64,000 bases of DNA from Limnohabitans parvus II-B4 (lineage in GTDB: Bacteria; Pseudomonadota; Gammaproteobacteria; Burkholderiales; Burkholderiaceae_C). Made by a program: the position numbers and the translations under genes. The notes beneath the pieces were generated by a model. That model ran no database searches, was not told where the DNA came from, and saw only the letters and a list, made by a program, of their open reading frames with translations. The stretch spans positions 310,001-374,000 of the forward strand of contig NZ_NESN01000001.1 of assembly GCF_003063455.1 (NCBI RefSeq). The letters are read 5' to 3'. Positions 46,007-56,228 of the stretch are shown here, in pieces (the first letter of the stretch is position 1; each line of letters begins with the position of its first letter).

Positions 46007-47362
46007 TCAGACCAAAACCTTCAACGCCACTTCGCCGTCAGACAAAGTCGCCCGAACACTTTGGCCCGGCTCGAACTGGGCGGCATGGGTCAATGCCTGG
46101 CCACGCTCATCGCTGAGCCAGGCATAGCCACGCTCGAGCACTTGGTGCGGGTCCACCGACGACAAACGCAAGGCCGCCCGCTCTAGGCGTTGGGCACGCT
46201 GCTGTACCTGCTGTCCTTGGTTGAAGCCCAAACGGTCATTCAATCGCTCCAGCCTGTGGCCACTGTCCGTCAGCTCACTTTGCACACCGGCTTGCAGGCG
46301 GTGCGCCAATCGGTCCAGCCACTGGCTGTGTTGGCCCACCAAGGCTTGCGGGCGGCTTAAACGCGCGGCGATGGTGGCCAAGCGCTGGGCTTGGCGGTCT
46401 TGCTGGCGCGCCAGCCCCACCCCCAGCCTGGCCGCCACGCTGTCCAGACCTTGGGCTTGCCGGTCCTGCTGACGCAACAGCCCCCGGGTCAATCGGTGTT
46501 CCAGCACCGACAAGGCCTCAAGGCCTGCACCCCGGTCGGTCGCGGCCATCTCGGCGGCTGCCGTGGGCGTTGGGGCGCGCACATCGGCCACAAAGTCGGC
46601 GATGGTGAAATCGGTCTCGTGACCCACGCCGCAAATGAGCGGCACCGGGCTCTGGGCAATCACCCGAGCCAGGTTCTCATCATTGAATGACCACAGGTCT
46701 TCCATTGAGCCGCCACCTCGCACCAAAAGGATCACATCGACAGGCGGGCTGAGCGGGTTGTCCTCGGCCGTGAAGGCGTAAAGGCTTTGCAAGGCTTGCG
46801 CCAAGGTGGCTGCGGCGCCCGTCCCTTGAACCAAGGCGGGCGCCATCAACACGGGAATGTGCGGCACACGCCGCTGCAAGGCGGTGACCACGTCATGCCA
46901 GGCGGCGGCACCCAGCGAGGTCACCACGCCAATGGCACGGGGCTGGGCGGGCAAAGCGCGTTTGTGCGCCGGGTCGAACAAGCCTTCAGCCTCGAGCTTG
47001 GCCTTGAGACGCAAAAACTGCTCAAACAGTGCCCCCTGCCCGGCCCGCTCCATCGACTCAACGATCAGCTGCAGATCGCCACGGGCCTCGTACACCCCCA
47101 AGCGACCACGCACTTCGACCAGTTCACCGTCACGCGGGACAAAGTCCACCAGGCTGGCCGCACGGCGGAACATGGCGCAGCGGATCTGCCCCGTGTCGTC
47201 CTTGATCGAAAAATAACAGTGCCCACTGGCGGCCCGCGAGAAACCCGAAATCTCGCCGCGCACCGTGACGGGATTGAACTGGGCGTCCAGGCTGTCAGCC
47301 ACGGCGCGGCACAGCGCCGAAACTGTCCACGCACGTGGCTTCAAATCGTCAATTGGAGGCAT
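46007..47362 (-). CDS. xseA: Exodeoxyribonuclease VII large subunit
   Basis: This 451-aa subunit of the single-strand-specific exonuclease has an N-terminal OB fold (WTVSALCRAVADSLD to FSIKDDTGQIRCAMF), the catalytic core (GVVTSLGAAAWHDV, LLVRGGGSMEDLW, GVGHETDFTIADFVADVRAPTPTAAAE) and a long coiled-coil C-terminus. It acts with XseB, whose gene is not in the window. The sodB gene follows after 91 nt. Confidence 0.96.
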   Translation of the reverse strand: MPPIDDLKPRAWTVSALCRAVADSLDAQFNPVTVRGEISGFSRAASGHCYFSIKDDTGQIRCAMFRRAASLVDFVPRDGELVEVRGRLGVYEARGDLQLIVESMERAGQGALFEQFLRLKAKLEAEGLFDPAHKRALPAQPRAIGVVTSLGAAAWHDVVTALQRRVPHIPVLMAPALVQGTGAAATLAQALQSLYAFTAEDNPLSPPVDVILLVRGGGSMEDLWSFNDENLARVIAQSPVPLICGVGHETDFTIADFVADVRAPTPTAAAEMAATDRGAGLEALSVLEHRLTRGLLRQQDRQAQGLDSVAARLGVGLARQQDRQAQRLATIAARLSRPQALVGQHSQWLDRLAHRLQAGVQSELTDSGHRLERLNDRLGFNQGQQVQQRAQRLERAALRLSSVDPHQVLERGYAWLSDERGQALTHAAQFEPGQSVRATLSDGEVALKVLV

Positions 47363-47717
47363 GGAATTGAGGTTTCATCAGCGTTTCAAGGGGCTTTCAA
47401 GCGCCAAACCCAAGCGGGGTGGGAAGAAGTACTCCACAAGCACGGCCCCATGCAGGATAGCGCAAAGGCGAAATAAGCAAAAGAAAAAAGCAATCGCAAG
47501 TCATTGATTTTATTTGATTTTTTAAAAATGACCGGTCAAATTTCAAATAATTTATATATACCTGAGTATGCTGAACAAAGCAAAAAAACAAGTTCTTCAC
47601 AAAGTTATCCACAGAAACAGCGGTCTCCTACCAGCACAAGGGCCCATCTCTCGCAAAGCCAAGGCATTCGCCGATAATCAGCCGGGTTCGAGACCGAAAA
47701 ACTGGAAGGTATTTTCT
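47363..47717. other. Divergent intergenic region xseA / exbB-like gene
   Basis: There is no convincing gene here. The segment 47490-47570 is very AT-rich, with TATATA near 47554 as a possible -10 for the plus strand. The palindrome TGACCGGTCA (47529-47538) sits in the middle and could be an operator. In-frame sequence from ATG 47568 into the exbB-like gene is judged non-coding. Confidence 0.5.
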
Positions 47718-48335
47718 TTGTTGTCCATCATACAAGCCGCAGGTTGGCCCATTTGGCCGCTGATCCTTTGCTCCATTTTGGCCCTGGCCTTGGTCCTGGA
47801 GCGTGGGGTGCAACTCCAAAACGACAAAGTCATGCCAGCTCAGCTCCTGGCGCAAACCATCGAGGCCATGCAACGCGGCATGCCTGCGCAAGAAATCATT
47901 CAAAAACTGGACAAAGCTGGCGTCATGGGTCCGGTCCTGGCCAGTGGGCTGCGCTGCTTGCAGGAAAACCCCAAGGCCTCTGACACAGACTTGCAGGCGA
48001 GCATGCAGATGGCCGGGCGCCTGGCGGCTCAGCAACTGGAGCGCTACCTACCCGCTTTGGCCACCATCGCCTCAGCCGCCCCTCTGCTCGGTTTGCTGGG
48101 CACGGTGGTCGGCATGATCGACATTTTTGGGGCACACACAGCGTCGAGCAACCAGCCCGCCTTGCTGGCACACGGCATATCGGTGGCGCTTTACAACACC
48201 GCCTTTGGTTTGATCGTGGCCATCCCCTCCCTGATGTTCTGGCGTTACTTCCGAGCCTTGGTGGACCGCCATGTGCTGGCCATGGAAGTGGCCGCCGAGA
48301 CCTTCGCCCGGCATCTGGCCCGTTTGCGCACTTAA
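47718..48335 (+). CDS. ExbB/TolQ-family proton-channel protein
   Basis: The 205-aa protein has three TM segments in ExbB layout: one near the N-terminus (IWPLILCSILALALVLE) and two after the cytoplasmic loop (ATIASAAPLLGLLGTVVGMID and ISVALYNTAFGLIVAIPSLMF). With the ExbD-like protein it would convert proton motive force into work on TonB-dependent or related envelope partners. I chose TTG 47718 with GGAAGG 8 nt upstream, because the family N-terminus (LSIIQAAGWPIWP) starts here. An ATG at 47568 would add 50 atypical residues. Confidence 0.85.
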   Translation: MLSIIQAAGWPIWPLILCSILALALVLERGVQLQNDKVMPAQLLAQTIEAMQRGMPAQEIIQKLDKAGVMGPVLASGLRCLQENPKASDTDLQASMQMAGRLAAQQLERYLPALATIASAAPLLGLLGTVVGMIDIFGAHTASSNQPALLAHGISVALYNTAFGLIVAIPSLMFWRYFRALVDRHVLAMEVAAETFARHLARLRT

Positions 48336-48344
48336 AGGCTGCTT

Positions 48345-48767
48345 GTGAACTTCAAACCCAGATCCTCGTCCCCGGAGCCGGAGATCAACCTGATCCCGTT
48401 CATTGACGTGTTGTTGGTCGTGCTGATCTTTTTGATGCTGACCACCACGTGGTCGCGCCTGACCGAGATCCAACTGAACCTGCCCGTCGCCGATGCCACC
48501 CCACCCAGCCAGCGTCCACGCCAGATCGTGCTGACGATCACCTCACAAGGGCAATATGCGGTCAACAAATCGCCGGTCGGTGGCAGCTCGGTAGGGGCCT
48601 TGGTGGCGGTCCTGACCCCACTGGCCGACAAGGACGCAATGCTGGTCATCAGCGCCGACGCATCGGCCACGCACCAGAACGTCATCAACGCGATGGAAGC
48701 GGCACGCCGCAGCGGCTTGTCCAAAATCACTTTTGCGGCCCAATCGGCCCCATCCCCGGGCTCCTGA
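48345..48767 (+). CDS. ExbD/TolR-family protein
   Basis: The 140-aa protein has a short cytoplasmic N-terminus, then [21 protein letters not shown] with the conserved proton-relay Asp in PFIDVLLV, and a periplasmic domain. It starts at GTG 48345, 9 nt after the ExbB-like stop, and pairs with it. lpxK begins 5 nt after its stop, so the pair is part of an envelope biogenesis operon. Confidence 0.93.
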   Translation: MNFKPRSSSPEPEINLIPFIDVLLVVLIFLMLTTTWSRLTEIQLNLPVADATPPSQRPRQIVLTITSQGQYAVNKSPVGGSSVGALVAVLTPLADKDAMLVISADASATHQNVINAMEAARRSGLSKITFAAQSAPSPGS

Positions 48768-48772
48768 TCGGC

Positions 48773-49777
48773 ATGGGCTTGTCCACCTTTTTGCACCAGC
48801 GCTTGCCGCACGTGTGGACCCAACGCGGCCCCTTGGCTTGGGCCTTGCTGCCGATCGCGGCTGTTTACGGCACGCTGGTGGCCCTGCGACGTTGGGGCTA
48901 CGCGGCAGGCCTTTTCAAAACCCGGCGCGTGCCCGCTTTGGTGATCGTGGTGGGCAATGTGGTGGCCGGTGGCGCAGGCAAAACGCCGGTCACCATCGCC
49001 TTGGCCAGACACTTGCTCGCCCAAGGCTGGCGGGTGGGCGTGATCTCGCGAGGCCACGGAAGGCAAACCCAGGATGCGCGCGCAGTGGTACACAACAGCC
49101 GCCCGCTGGATGTGGGAGACGAGCCCTTGTTGATTCACCAAGCCACTGGCGTGCCTGTTTGGGTGGCCCGCGCCAGAGCCGATGCGGCGCATGGCTTGCT
49201 GCAGGCGCACCCGGAGGTTCAAATCCTGATTTGTGACGATGGCTTGCAACATTGGGCGCTCGCCCGTGACCTCGAAATTTGCGTGATGGACGAACGCGGC
49301 TTGGGCAACGGTTGGTTGTTGCCCGCTGGACCTTTGCGCGAAACCTGGCCCCGAGCTGTCGATTGGGTGCTGCACACGGGCCCTGAGCTTTCAGACAACG
49401 CAGAGATGGGCGGCTACCGGGCCCAGCGGCAACTGGCCGATCACGCGGTCGGCGCAGATGGCCGACGCGTTGCGCTGAGCACACTGAAAGGCCAAGCGGT
49501 CGATGCAGTGGCCGGACTGGCCAGGCCCGAAGCCTTTTTCGGGATGCTGCGCCAATCGGGCCTGACTTTGGCTCGCACCATTGCCCTGCCCGATCACCAT
49601 GATTTCGAGGATTGGTCTTCCGCGAACACTGGCCGCATTTTGCTGTGCACCGAAAAAGACGCGGCCAAACTGTGGCCGCACGAGCCCGGTGCCTTGGCCG
49701 TTCCCTTGGTGATCACGCCCGAAGCGGATTTCTGGGCTTCGCTGGACGCCCGCATCGCACAACTTCTGCCGCGCTGA
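48773..49777 (+). CDS. lpxK: Tetraacyldisaccharide 4'-kinase
   Basis: This 334-aa enzyme phosphorylates the 4' position of the lipid A disaccharide at the inner membrane. It has an N-terminal membrane-associating helix ([18 protein letters not shown]), the P-loop [28 protein letters not shown] and [13 protein letters not shown]. The frame is open upstream to 48449, but ATG 48773 follows directly after the ExbD-like gene. The order exbB-exbD-lpxK-trm112-kdsB is typical for betaproteobacteria. Confidence 0.95.
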   Translation: MGLSTFLHQRLPHVWTQRGPLAWALLPIAAVYGTLVALRRWGYAAGLFKTRRVPALVIVVGNVVAGGAGKTPVTIALARHLLAQGWRVGVISRGHGRQTQDARAVVHNSRPLDVGDEPLLIHQATGVPVWVARARADAAHGLLQAHPEVQILICDDGLQHWALARDLEICVMDERGLGNGWLLPAGPLRETWPRAVDWVLHTGPELSDNAEMGGYRAQRQLADHAVGADGRRVALSTLKGQAVDAVAGLARPEAFFGMLRQSGLTLARTIALPDHHDFEDWSSANTGRILLCTEKDAAKLWPHEPGALAVPLVITPEADFWASLDARIAQLLPR

Positions 49778-49840
49778 ATTTTGGGGCCTTGCCCCCCCTG
49801 CAGCCGGTCCGCGCGCCTAGGGGCCGTTATCATTGAAGGC

Positions 49841-50047
49841 ATGGATACCAAATTGCTTGAATTGCTCGTTTGCCCGGTCACCAAAGGCCCACTCGACTTC
49901 GACCGTGAGCGGCAAGAGCTGCTCTCGCGCAGCGCCCGCTTGGCCTATCCGGTGCGCAAGGGCATTCCGATCCTGCTGGAAAACGAAGCCCGCACCCTGA
50001 GCGACGAAGAAATCGACAAGCTCGCGGCCCTGCGCCCACCGCTCTAA
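49841..50047 (+). CDS. Trm112-family small protein (YcaR-like)
   Basis: This 68-aa protein belongs to the Trm112/UPF0434 group ([34 protein letters not shown]). In other organisms the family activates methyltransferases; in bacteria its role is unclear. Only one Cys remains, so it does not form a full zinc site. It sits between lpxK and kdsB as usual. ATG 49841 was chosen over an upstream extension. Confidence 0.92.
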   Translation: MDTKLLELLVCPVTKGPLDFDRERQELLSRSARLAYPVRKGIPILLENEARTLSDEEIDKLAALRPPL

Positions 50048-50056
50048 GACCTCGAC

Positions 50057-50833
50057 ATGACCGAATCTGCCAAGCCACAAGGCTTCACCGTGGTCATTCC
50101 AGCGCGTCTGGCATCGAGCCGTTTGCCCAACAAACCGCTGGCCGACATCGCCGGGCTGCCCATGGTCGTGCGTGTAGCGCAACGCGCCCTTCAATCGCAG
50201 GCCGCACAGGTGGTGGTGGCCGCTGACGATGTAAGCATCGTGGCCGCCTGCGCAGCACACGGCGTGCGGGCCCTGCTGACCCGAAAAGACCACGTGAGCG
50301 GCAGCGACCGCCTGGCCGAAGCCTGCCAACTGCTGGGCCTGCCCGCCGATGCGGTGGTGGTCAATGTGCAGGGTGACGAACCCCTGATCTCGCCCACGCT
50401 CATCAACGACGTGGCGCGTGTGCTGACCGAGCGGCCCGAAGCCAGCATGAGCACCGCCGCCCATGCCATCGCTTCACTCGACGAATTCACCAACCCCAAC
50501 GTGGTCAAAGTGGTGATGGACGCCCGCCAGATGGCACTGTATTTCAGCCGCGCACCTATTCCCTGGTGGCGCGATGGTCAATCGGAGGGCCGGTTCAAAG
50601 CCCTGCCCGATCCCGCGCCGCTGCGCCACATCGGCATTTATGGCTACCGCGCCGGCTTTCTGGCCCTGTTCCCTACCCTGGCACCCGCGCCGGTGGAGTC
50701 CATGGAATCGCTGGAACAACTGCGCGCACTGTGGCACGGCCACCGCATCGCAGTGCATGTGACCCATCAGGCCCCTGGCCCAGGCGTAGACACCCCCGAA
50801 GACCTGGCCCGCGTACGGGCGCTGCTGGGCTGA
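50057..50833 (+). CDS. kdsB: 3-deoxy-manno-octulosonate cytidylyltransferase
   Basis: This 258-aa enzyme activates Kdo as CMP-Kdo for lipopolysaccharide core synthesis. It has [16 protein letters not shown] at the N-terminus, [10 protein letters not shown] and a [10 protein letters not shown] segment. It begins 9 nt after the Trm112 gene. The 122-nt gap to adk contains two small hairpins (50867-50884 and 50908-50923) without T tracts. Confidence 0.96.
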   Translation: MTESAKPQGFTVVIPARLASSRLPNKPLADIAGLPMVVRVAQRALQSQAAQVVVAADDVSIVAACAAHGVRALLTRKDHVSGSDRLAEACQLLGLPADAVVVNVQGDEPLISPTLINDVARVLTERPEASMSTAAHAIASLDEFTNPNVVKVVMDARQMALYFSRAPIPWWRDGQSEGRFKALPDPAPLRHIGIYGYRAGFLALFPTLAPAPVESMESLEQLRALWHGHRIAVHVTHQAPGPGVDTPEDLARVRALLG

Positions 50834-50922
50834 AGCAAAACGATTTTTCTGTGAAGAATGCCGTAAGCCTGCTTAGAGGCAGGCGTGCTATTCTCAAAAA
50901 GACAAACGTCAGGTTCGCCTGA

Positions 50923-51612
<690 letters not shown>

Positions 51613-51632
51613 TCTTTCAGAATCTCCCAAAG

Positions 51633-51661
51633 AACAAAGCCCCGCAATGCGGGGCTTTGTT
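51633..51661 (+). terminator. Rho-independent terminator after adk
   Basis: A 13-bp stem (51633-51645 with 51649-51661) with a 3-nt loop ends in TTTGTT. It lies between the convergent adk and asparaginase genes and may serve both. Confidence 0.8.
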
Positions 51662-51683
51662 GCAACTGGACCTTGGTGAGGCG

Positions 51684-52649
51684 TTAACCCATCAAATCCA
51701 GCATCAAACTCACCCGCGCTTTATGAGCATTGAGCCCTGCCGGTGCGGTGGGCAGCGCGGCAGCTTGACCCACGAGCTGCCCTTCAGCGCAACGGGTGGT
51801 CAAGCGCACAGCCACACCTTGCGCCTGGGCCTGGGCCAAAGCCGTCAACAGGTTTTGATGGACGGTGCCGTTGCCTGTACCAGCCACCACCAGACCTTTC
51901 ACACCCCCAGCCACCAGAGCCTGCACCTGACGTGCATCGCTGCCTGCGTGGCTGAGCAACACCGCCACCCAAGGCCAATCGGCGGTGGACAGCCCCAGCG
52001 CTTGGCTGGCTTGTGGATGGGGCTCGGTCATGTTGTCGGGATTTGACCAACGCACCCTGCCTTGCTCCACCCAGCCTCTGAGGCCTGCGTCGCCCGAGCT
52101 GAAAGCATCCAGCCGATACGGGTGAACTTTTTGCACATCGCGGGCGCTGTGAATGCGGCCAGCGCAGACGGCGAGCACGCCACTTGCCATCGGATCGCAG
52201 ACCACGGCCATGGCATCGAGCAGGTTTTGTGGGCCATCGGGTGTCAGGGCCGTGGCCGGGCGCATGGCGCAAGTCATCACCACCGGCTTGGTGGTGTGCA
52301 GCACTTGTTGCAAAAACCAGGCGGTTTCTTCGAGTGTGTCGGTGCCATGGGTGATGACGATGCCACCCACATCAGGCTGCGTCAGCCAATGGGTGCAGCG
52401 TTGAGCCAAAGCTTGCCAAGTGGCGTGGTCCATGTCCTTGCTGTCGAGCTGGGCCACCTGTTCGCCCACCAAGGCTACACCTTGCAGTGCGTCATTCAGG
52501 CCGGGAACAGCGTCCAGCAGGTGCTGCACACCCAGCTGCCCGGCGGTGTAACCGGTGTGGTCACTGGCGCTGGCCGCCGTGCCAGCAATGGTGCCGCCTG
52601 TGCCCAAAACCACAACTTTCTGAATTTTTTTTGCTTCCACCACTTGCAC
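51684..52649 (-). CDS. L-asparaginase (type II-like fold)
   Basis: This 321-aa enzyme hydrolyses asparagine to aspartate and ammonia. The two catalytic Thr regions are present: GTGGTIAGTA (16-25) and ITHGTDTLEETA. There is no signal peptide, so it is cytoplasmic despite the type II-like sequence. The start is GTG 52649, with another GTG at 52643 better spaced from AAGG. Two LexA boxes lie 12 and 31 nt upstream on the lexA side, so this gene may share SOS control with divergent lexA (inference). Confidence 0.9.
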   Translation of the reverse strand: MQVVEAKKIQKVVVLGTGGTIAGTAASASDHTGYTAGQLGVQHLLDAVPGLNDALQGVALVGEQVAQLDSKDMDHATWQALAQRCTHWLTQPDVGGIVITHGTDTLEETAWFLQQVLHTTKPVVMTCAMRPATALTPDGPQNLLDAMAVVCDPMASGVLAVCAGRIHSARDVQKVHPYRLDAFSSGDAGLRGWVEQGRVRWSNPDNMTEPHPQASQALGLSTADWPWVAVLLSHAGSDARQVQALVAGGVKGLVVAGTGNGTVHQNLLTALAQAQAQGVAVRLTTRCAEGQLVGQAAALPTAPAGLNAHKARVSLMLDLMG

Positions 52650-52660
52650 TGCCTTAAAAA

Positions 52661-52676
52661 CTGGTTAAAAATACAG
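52661..52676. promoter_or_regulatory. LexA box 1
   Basis: CTG-N10-CAG with an AT-rich centre (CTGGTTAAAAATACAG) matches the SOS-box pattern. It lies between divergent asparaginase and lexA, 46 nt before the lexA ATG. Confidence 0.8.
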
Positions 52677-52679
52677 CCA

Positions 52680-52695
52680 CTGGATGAAAAAACAG
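52680..52695. promoter_or_regulatory. LexA box 2
   Basis: A second CTG-N10-CAG (CTGGATGAAAAAACAG) begins 19 bp after the first. Tandem boxes in front of lexA are known from E. coli and give tight autoregulation. Confidence 0.72.
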
Positions 52696-52722
52696 TTCAC
52701 CCATCCTTTTCAAGGACACCCC

Positions 52723-53394
52723 ATGACCGACAGCCCCAAACTCACCGCCCGACAGCAAGAAATTCTGGAACTGATCCAGAACACCATTGCCAACACCGGC
52801 GCACCTCCCACGCGTGCAGAAATCGCCAGCGTGTTGGGCTTCAAGTCGGCCAACGCCGCCGAAGAACACCTCAAGGCTCTGGCCCGCAAAGGTGCCATCG
52901 AACTGGTCAGCGGCACCTCGCGCGGCATCCGTCTCAAGGGCAGCAACCGCAGTAGCCTGCGCGCCCCATCCGATTTGTTCAGCCTCACCCTGCCCGGTCT
53001 GGGCCAGCTGAGTTTGCCACTGGTGGGTCGGGTCGCTGCCGGGTCGCCCATTTTGGCTCAAGAGCATGTGGATCGAACCTACCAAGTTGAAAGCACACTG
53101 TTCAGTGAGCAACCCGACTACCTGCTGCGGGTGCGCGGCATGTCCATGCGCGACGCGGGCATCATGGACGGCGACTTGCTGGCCGTGAAATCGACCAAGG
53201 AAGTCCGCAACGGCCAAATCGTGGTCGCCCGACTGGGTGATGAAGTCACGGTCAAGCGTCTGCGCAAAACCGCCAGCGGCATCGAGCTGCTGCCCGAAAA
53301 CCCCGATTACCAAACCATTGTGGTCAACCCCGAAGAGCCTTTTGACATCGAAGGTCTGGCAGTGGGTCTGATCCGCAACACGCTGCTCATGTAA
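52723..53394 (+). CDS. lexA: SOS repressor LexA
   Basis: The 223-aa repressor controls the DNA-damage response and cleaves itself when RecA is activated. The N-terminal winged helix ([26 protein letters not shown]) is followed by the Ala-Gly cleavage site in GRVAAGSP and the peptidase domain with catalytic Ser ([10 protein letters not shown]) and Lys (LLAVKSTKE). ATG 52723 has AAGGA upstream; an in-frame ATG at 52684 lies inside LexA box 2 and is rejected. Confidence 0.97.
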   Translation: MTDSPKLTARQQEILELIQNTIANTGAPPTRAEIASVLGFKSANAAEEHLKALARKGAIELVSGTSRGIRLKGSNRSSLRAPSDLFSLTLPGLGQLSLPLVGRVAAGSPILAQEHVDRTYQVESTLFSEQPDYLLRVRGMSMRDAGIMDGDLLAVKSTKEVRNGQIVVARLGDEVTVKRLRKTASGIELLPENPDYQTIVVNPEEPFDIEGLAVGLIRNTLLM

Positions 53395-53514
53395 CGCACC
53401 TGCTTGTTGCACCAGGTGGCGGGCGCTGGCGGACTGGTTCTGTCAGCCCTGATGCAACAGGCTTTTTCAGCAATCCTGCCTGTGTCCAACCTCCATGCTT
53501 TTGAAAGGTTTCAC

Positions 53515-53856
53515 ATGGGAATCGCTCTGCTCGCTCTTTCGGGTCTTTTTCAAGGCTTCTCCAATTTCAACCGGGCTGCGCCTTTGGTGGCCAAACCCCA
53601 ACGTTCAAACGCCTATTTGCGGCCGGTCTGGGCCACACGCAGGCCCGCTTGCACGCCATCGGGCTTGAAAAGCACACCATCAACCCCCTGCGTCCGTACA
53701 GCAGCCACCACGCCTGCACTGCGCGTCTTACGGGTCACCGAAAGCGATCAACGGGTCAAGGGTGCCGGTCGCATGGTGATTTCAGGTCGCATGGCCGATG
53801 TCTGCGCCGAACTGGACCGTCTGGCGGCCATTGAGGCCGCACAAGCCTGCGCTTGA
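53515..53856 (+). CDS. Hypothetical protein downstream of lexA
   Basis: I do not recognise this 113-aa protein. It begins with a short hydrophobic stretch (MGIALLALSGLFQGFSNF), followed by an Arg/Pro/Thr-rich middle and a C-terminal region rich in charged residues (RVTESDQRVKGAGRMVISGRM). A GAAAGG site lies 7 nt before ATG 53515; the frame is also open upstream to 53404. It might be cotranscribed with lexA and so SOS-linked, but that is only position-based. Confidence 0.55.
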   Translation: MGIALLALSGLFQGFSNFNRAAPLVAKPQRSNAYLRPVWATRRPACTPSGLKSTPSTPCVRTAATTPALRVLRVTESDQRVKGAGRMVISGRMADVCAELDRLAAIEAAQACA

Positions 53857-53913
53857 TCAGAAAAGCGTCCCAAGCGGCCTGATCAGGCCGCCCCGTCAAG
53901 GCACAATGGAGGG

Positions 53914-54921
53914 ATGAACATTGTGATCCTTGACGACTACCAAGATGCGGTGCGAAAGCTCGACTGCGCTGCCAAACTCGAGAATTTTCCAGCCAAGGTC
54001 TACACGAACACCGTCAAAGGCATTGGCCAGCTGTCGGTGCGCTTGAAAGACGCCGACATCATTGTGCTGATCCGCGAGCGCACCCAGTTGACGCGTGCCG
54101 TGATCGAAAAACTGCCCCGCTTGAAACTGATTGTCCAGACTGGACGGTTGGGCGGTCACATCGATCTGGCTGCCTGCACTGAACGCGGTGTGGCTGTCGC
54201 CGAAGGTGTGGGCTCTCCCGTCGCGCCAGCCGAACTGACGTGGGCGTTGATCATGGCTGCGGCACGGCGCTTGCCGCAGTACATTGGCAACCTCAAACAC
54301 GGCGCTTGGCAACAGTCCGGACTGAAAGCCGCCTCTATGCCGGCCAACTTTGGCTTGGGCACGGTGCTCAAGGGCAAAACCCTGGGCATCTGGGGTTACG
54401 GAAAAATTGGCCAATTGGTCGCTGGCTACGGCAAGGCATTTGGCATGGATGTCATGGTTTGGGGCAGTGATGAGTCACGCACCAAAGCCAGCCAGGACGG
54501 CTACCGCGCCGCGGGCAGTCGTGCCGCATTTTTTGAAGAAGCCGATGTGCTCTCCCTGCACCTGCGCTTCAACGATGCGACGCAAGGCATCGTGACAGGC
54601 GAAGATTTGGGACGCATGAAGCCGTCCGCTTTGTTTGTGAACACCTCACGCGCCGAATTGATCGAGTCCAATGCTTTGATTGGCGCCTTGAACCGTGGCC
54701 ACCCCGGTTTGGCCGCCATTGATGTTTTCGAATCCGAGCCGATTTTGCAGGGCTCGGCCTTGCTGCGCTTGGAAAACTGCATTTGCACGCCGCACATTGG
54801 TTATGTCGAAAAAGACAGTTACGAACATTATTTCGGCGCAGCTTTTGACAATGTGGTGAACTTCATCAAGGGCACGCCCACCAACATCGTCAACCCTGGC
54901 GCATTGCAAGTGCGACGCTGA
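53914..54921 (+). CDS. D-2-hydroxyacid dehydrogenase family protein
   Basis: The 335-aa NAD-dependent enzyme has the cofactor motif GIWGYGKIGQLV (about 158-169) and the catalytic order Arg (NTSRAELIES), Glu (FESEPI) and His (CTPHIGYV). It should oxidise or reduce a 2-hydroxy/2-keto acid pair; the substrate is unknown, though phosphoglycerate dehydrogenase-like forms share this layout. The following MFS gene begins 28 nt later and may export or import its substrate (inference). Confidence 0.92.
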   Translation: MNIVILDDYQDAVRKLDCAAKLENFPAKVYTNTVKGIGQLSVRLKDADIIVLIRERTQLTRAVIEKLPRLKLIVQTGRLGGHIDLAACTERGVAVAEGVGSPVAPAELTWALIMAAARRLPQYIGNLKHGAWQQSGLKAASMPANFGLGTVLKGKTLGIWGYGKIGQLVAGYGKAFGMDVMVWGSDESRTKASQDGYRAAGSRAAFFEEADVLSLHLRFNDATQGIVTGEDLGRMKPSALFVNTSRAELIESNALIGALNRGHPGLAAIDVFESEPILQGSALLRLENCICTPHIGYVEKDSYEHYFGAAFDNVVNFIKGTPTNIVNPGALQVRR

Positions 54922-54949
54922 AAACACGGCCCTCAAGCTGAATCACCCC

Positions 54950-56146
54950 TTGACCCAGACCACCGCTCACACGTCCCAAACTGGTTTACCGGGCGTTTTG
55001 TGGCCCATGATGTTTGGCAACATCGTGATCGGCACCGGCGTCATGGTCGCCGCCGGGGTGCTCAACGACATTGTTTCATCGCTCTCTGTTTCGGTGGCCA
55101 CCGCCGGGCACCTGATATCGGTGGGCGCGCTGGTGGTTTGCCTGGGAGCACCGCTGTTTGCGGCCTTGGTGGCCGGTTGGGACCGGCGCAAACTGCTGGT
55201 GGGCAGCTTGTTGTGGTACGGCCTGTGGCACGCGCTGGCCGCGTTTGCACCGGGGTTTGCCAGCCTCAACCTGCTGCGCTCACTGGCCCTGGTATCGGCG
55301 GCCATCTTCACCCCGCAGGCCGCCTCGTGCATCGGACTGCTGGTGCCCGCGCAGCAACGCGGGCGGGCCATCACCTTTGTATTTCTGGGCTGGTCGGTAG
55401 CGTCTGTGCTGGGCATGCCTTTGGGGGCCTGGATCGGTGGCACGCTGGGCTGGCGTTGGTCTATGGGCTTGATTTCGGCACTTTCTCTGGTGGGTGCACT
55501 GTGGCTTTGGCGGCGCATGCCCGATGGCGTGGTCCCCCCGGCCTTGTCAGCCGCCGCCTGGCGTCAGACCCTGTCGTCGCGCACCTTGCTGGTGACGCTG
55601 GGCGTGACCGTGCTCTCGGCAGGCGGTCAGTTTGTGTTGTTCAGCTACATGGCACCCTATATACACACCCGTTTTGACACCAGCCCGGCACAGTTCAGTG
55701 CGCTGCTGGTCTGCTATGGCGGGATGGGCTTTGTCGGCAACGCCTTGCTTTCGCGTTACATCGACCGGGTGGGCGCTTCGCGTGCCGTGCTGATCGCCCT
55801 GACATGCATCAGCTGCGGCATGCTGGTGGCGCCTTGGGCGGACAGTTGGCTCATCATGGGTGCAGTTCTACTGCCCTGGGGCTTGGGGGTGTTTGCGTCC
55901 AATTCGGCCCAGCAAGCCCGTCTGGTGGGGCAAGCACCTTGGCTGGCATCGGCCTCGATCGCACTCAACACCTCGGCCATGTACGCCGGGCAAGCCTTGG
56001 GTGCCACCCTGGGCGCGACCGTCATCGTTCATCAGGGTTTGATCGCCCTGCCCCATTTCGGCTTGCTGGGCATGTTGCTGGCCATGGCCCTGAGCCTGCT
56101 GGCGACCCGTTACGCCCGCTTGCACCCATTACCTGCCCCAAGCTGA
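54950..56146 (+). CDS. Major facilitator superfamily transporter
   Basis: The 398-aa inner-membrane protein has about 12 TM helices and the MFS loop motif AGWDRRKLLVG between TM2 and TM3, so it belongs to the drug/metabolite efflux-type group (DHA1-like). The start is TTG 54950. The substrate is unknown. It lies between the hydroxyacid dehydrogenase and the 3-hydroxyacyl-CoA dehydrogenase genes on the same strand. Confidence 0.9.
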   Translation: MTQTTAHTSQTGLPGVLWPMMFGNIVIGTGVMVAAGVLNDIVSSLSVSVATAGHLISVGALVVCLGAPLFAALVAGWDRRKLLVGSLLWYGLWHALAAFAPGFASLNLLRSLALVSAAIFTPQAASCIGLLVPAQQRGRAITFVFLGWSVASVLGMPLGAWIGGTLGWRWSMGLISALSLVGALWLWRRMPDGVVPPALSAAAWRQTLSSRTLLVTLGVTVLSAGGQFVLFSYMAPYIHTRFDTSPAQFSALLVCYGGMGFVGNALLSRYIDRVGASRAVLIALTCISCGMLVAPWADSWLIMGAVLLPWGLGVFASNSAQQARLVGQAPWLASASIALNTSAMYAGQALGATLGATVIVHQGLIALPHFGLLGMLLAMALSLLATRYARLHPLPAPS

Positions 56147-56228
56147 GCCTCTGAAACCGGGGCGATAATGCCCTGTTACGCACCGGTTACACCGGGGCCC
56201 GCATTCCTTGACTCTGCACTTTTCCGAC

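Noticed and set aside
47568..47717. 50-residue N-terminal extension of the ExbB-like protein
   Set aside because: It is Lys/Arg-rich sequence unlike the family; a TTG with a good ribosome site sits where the family begins.
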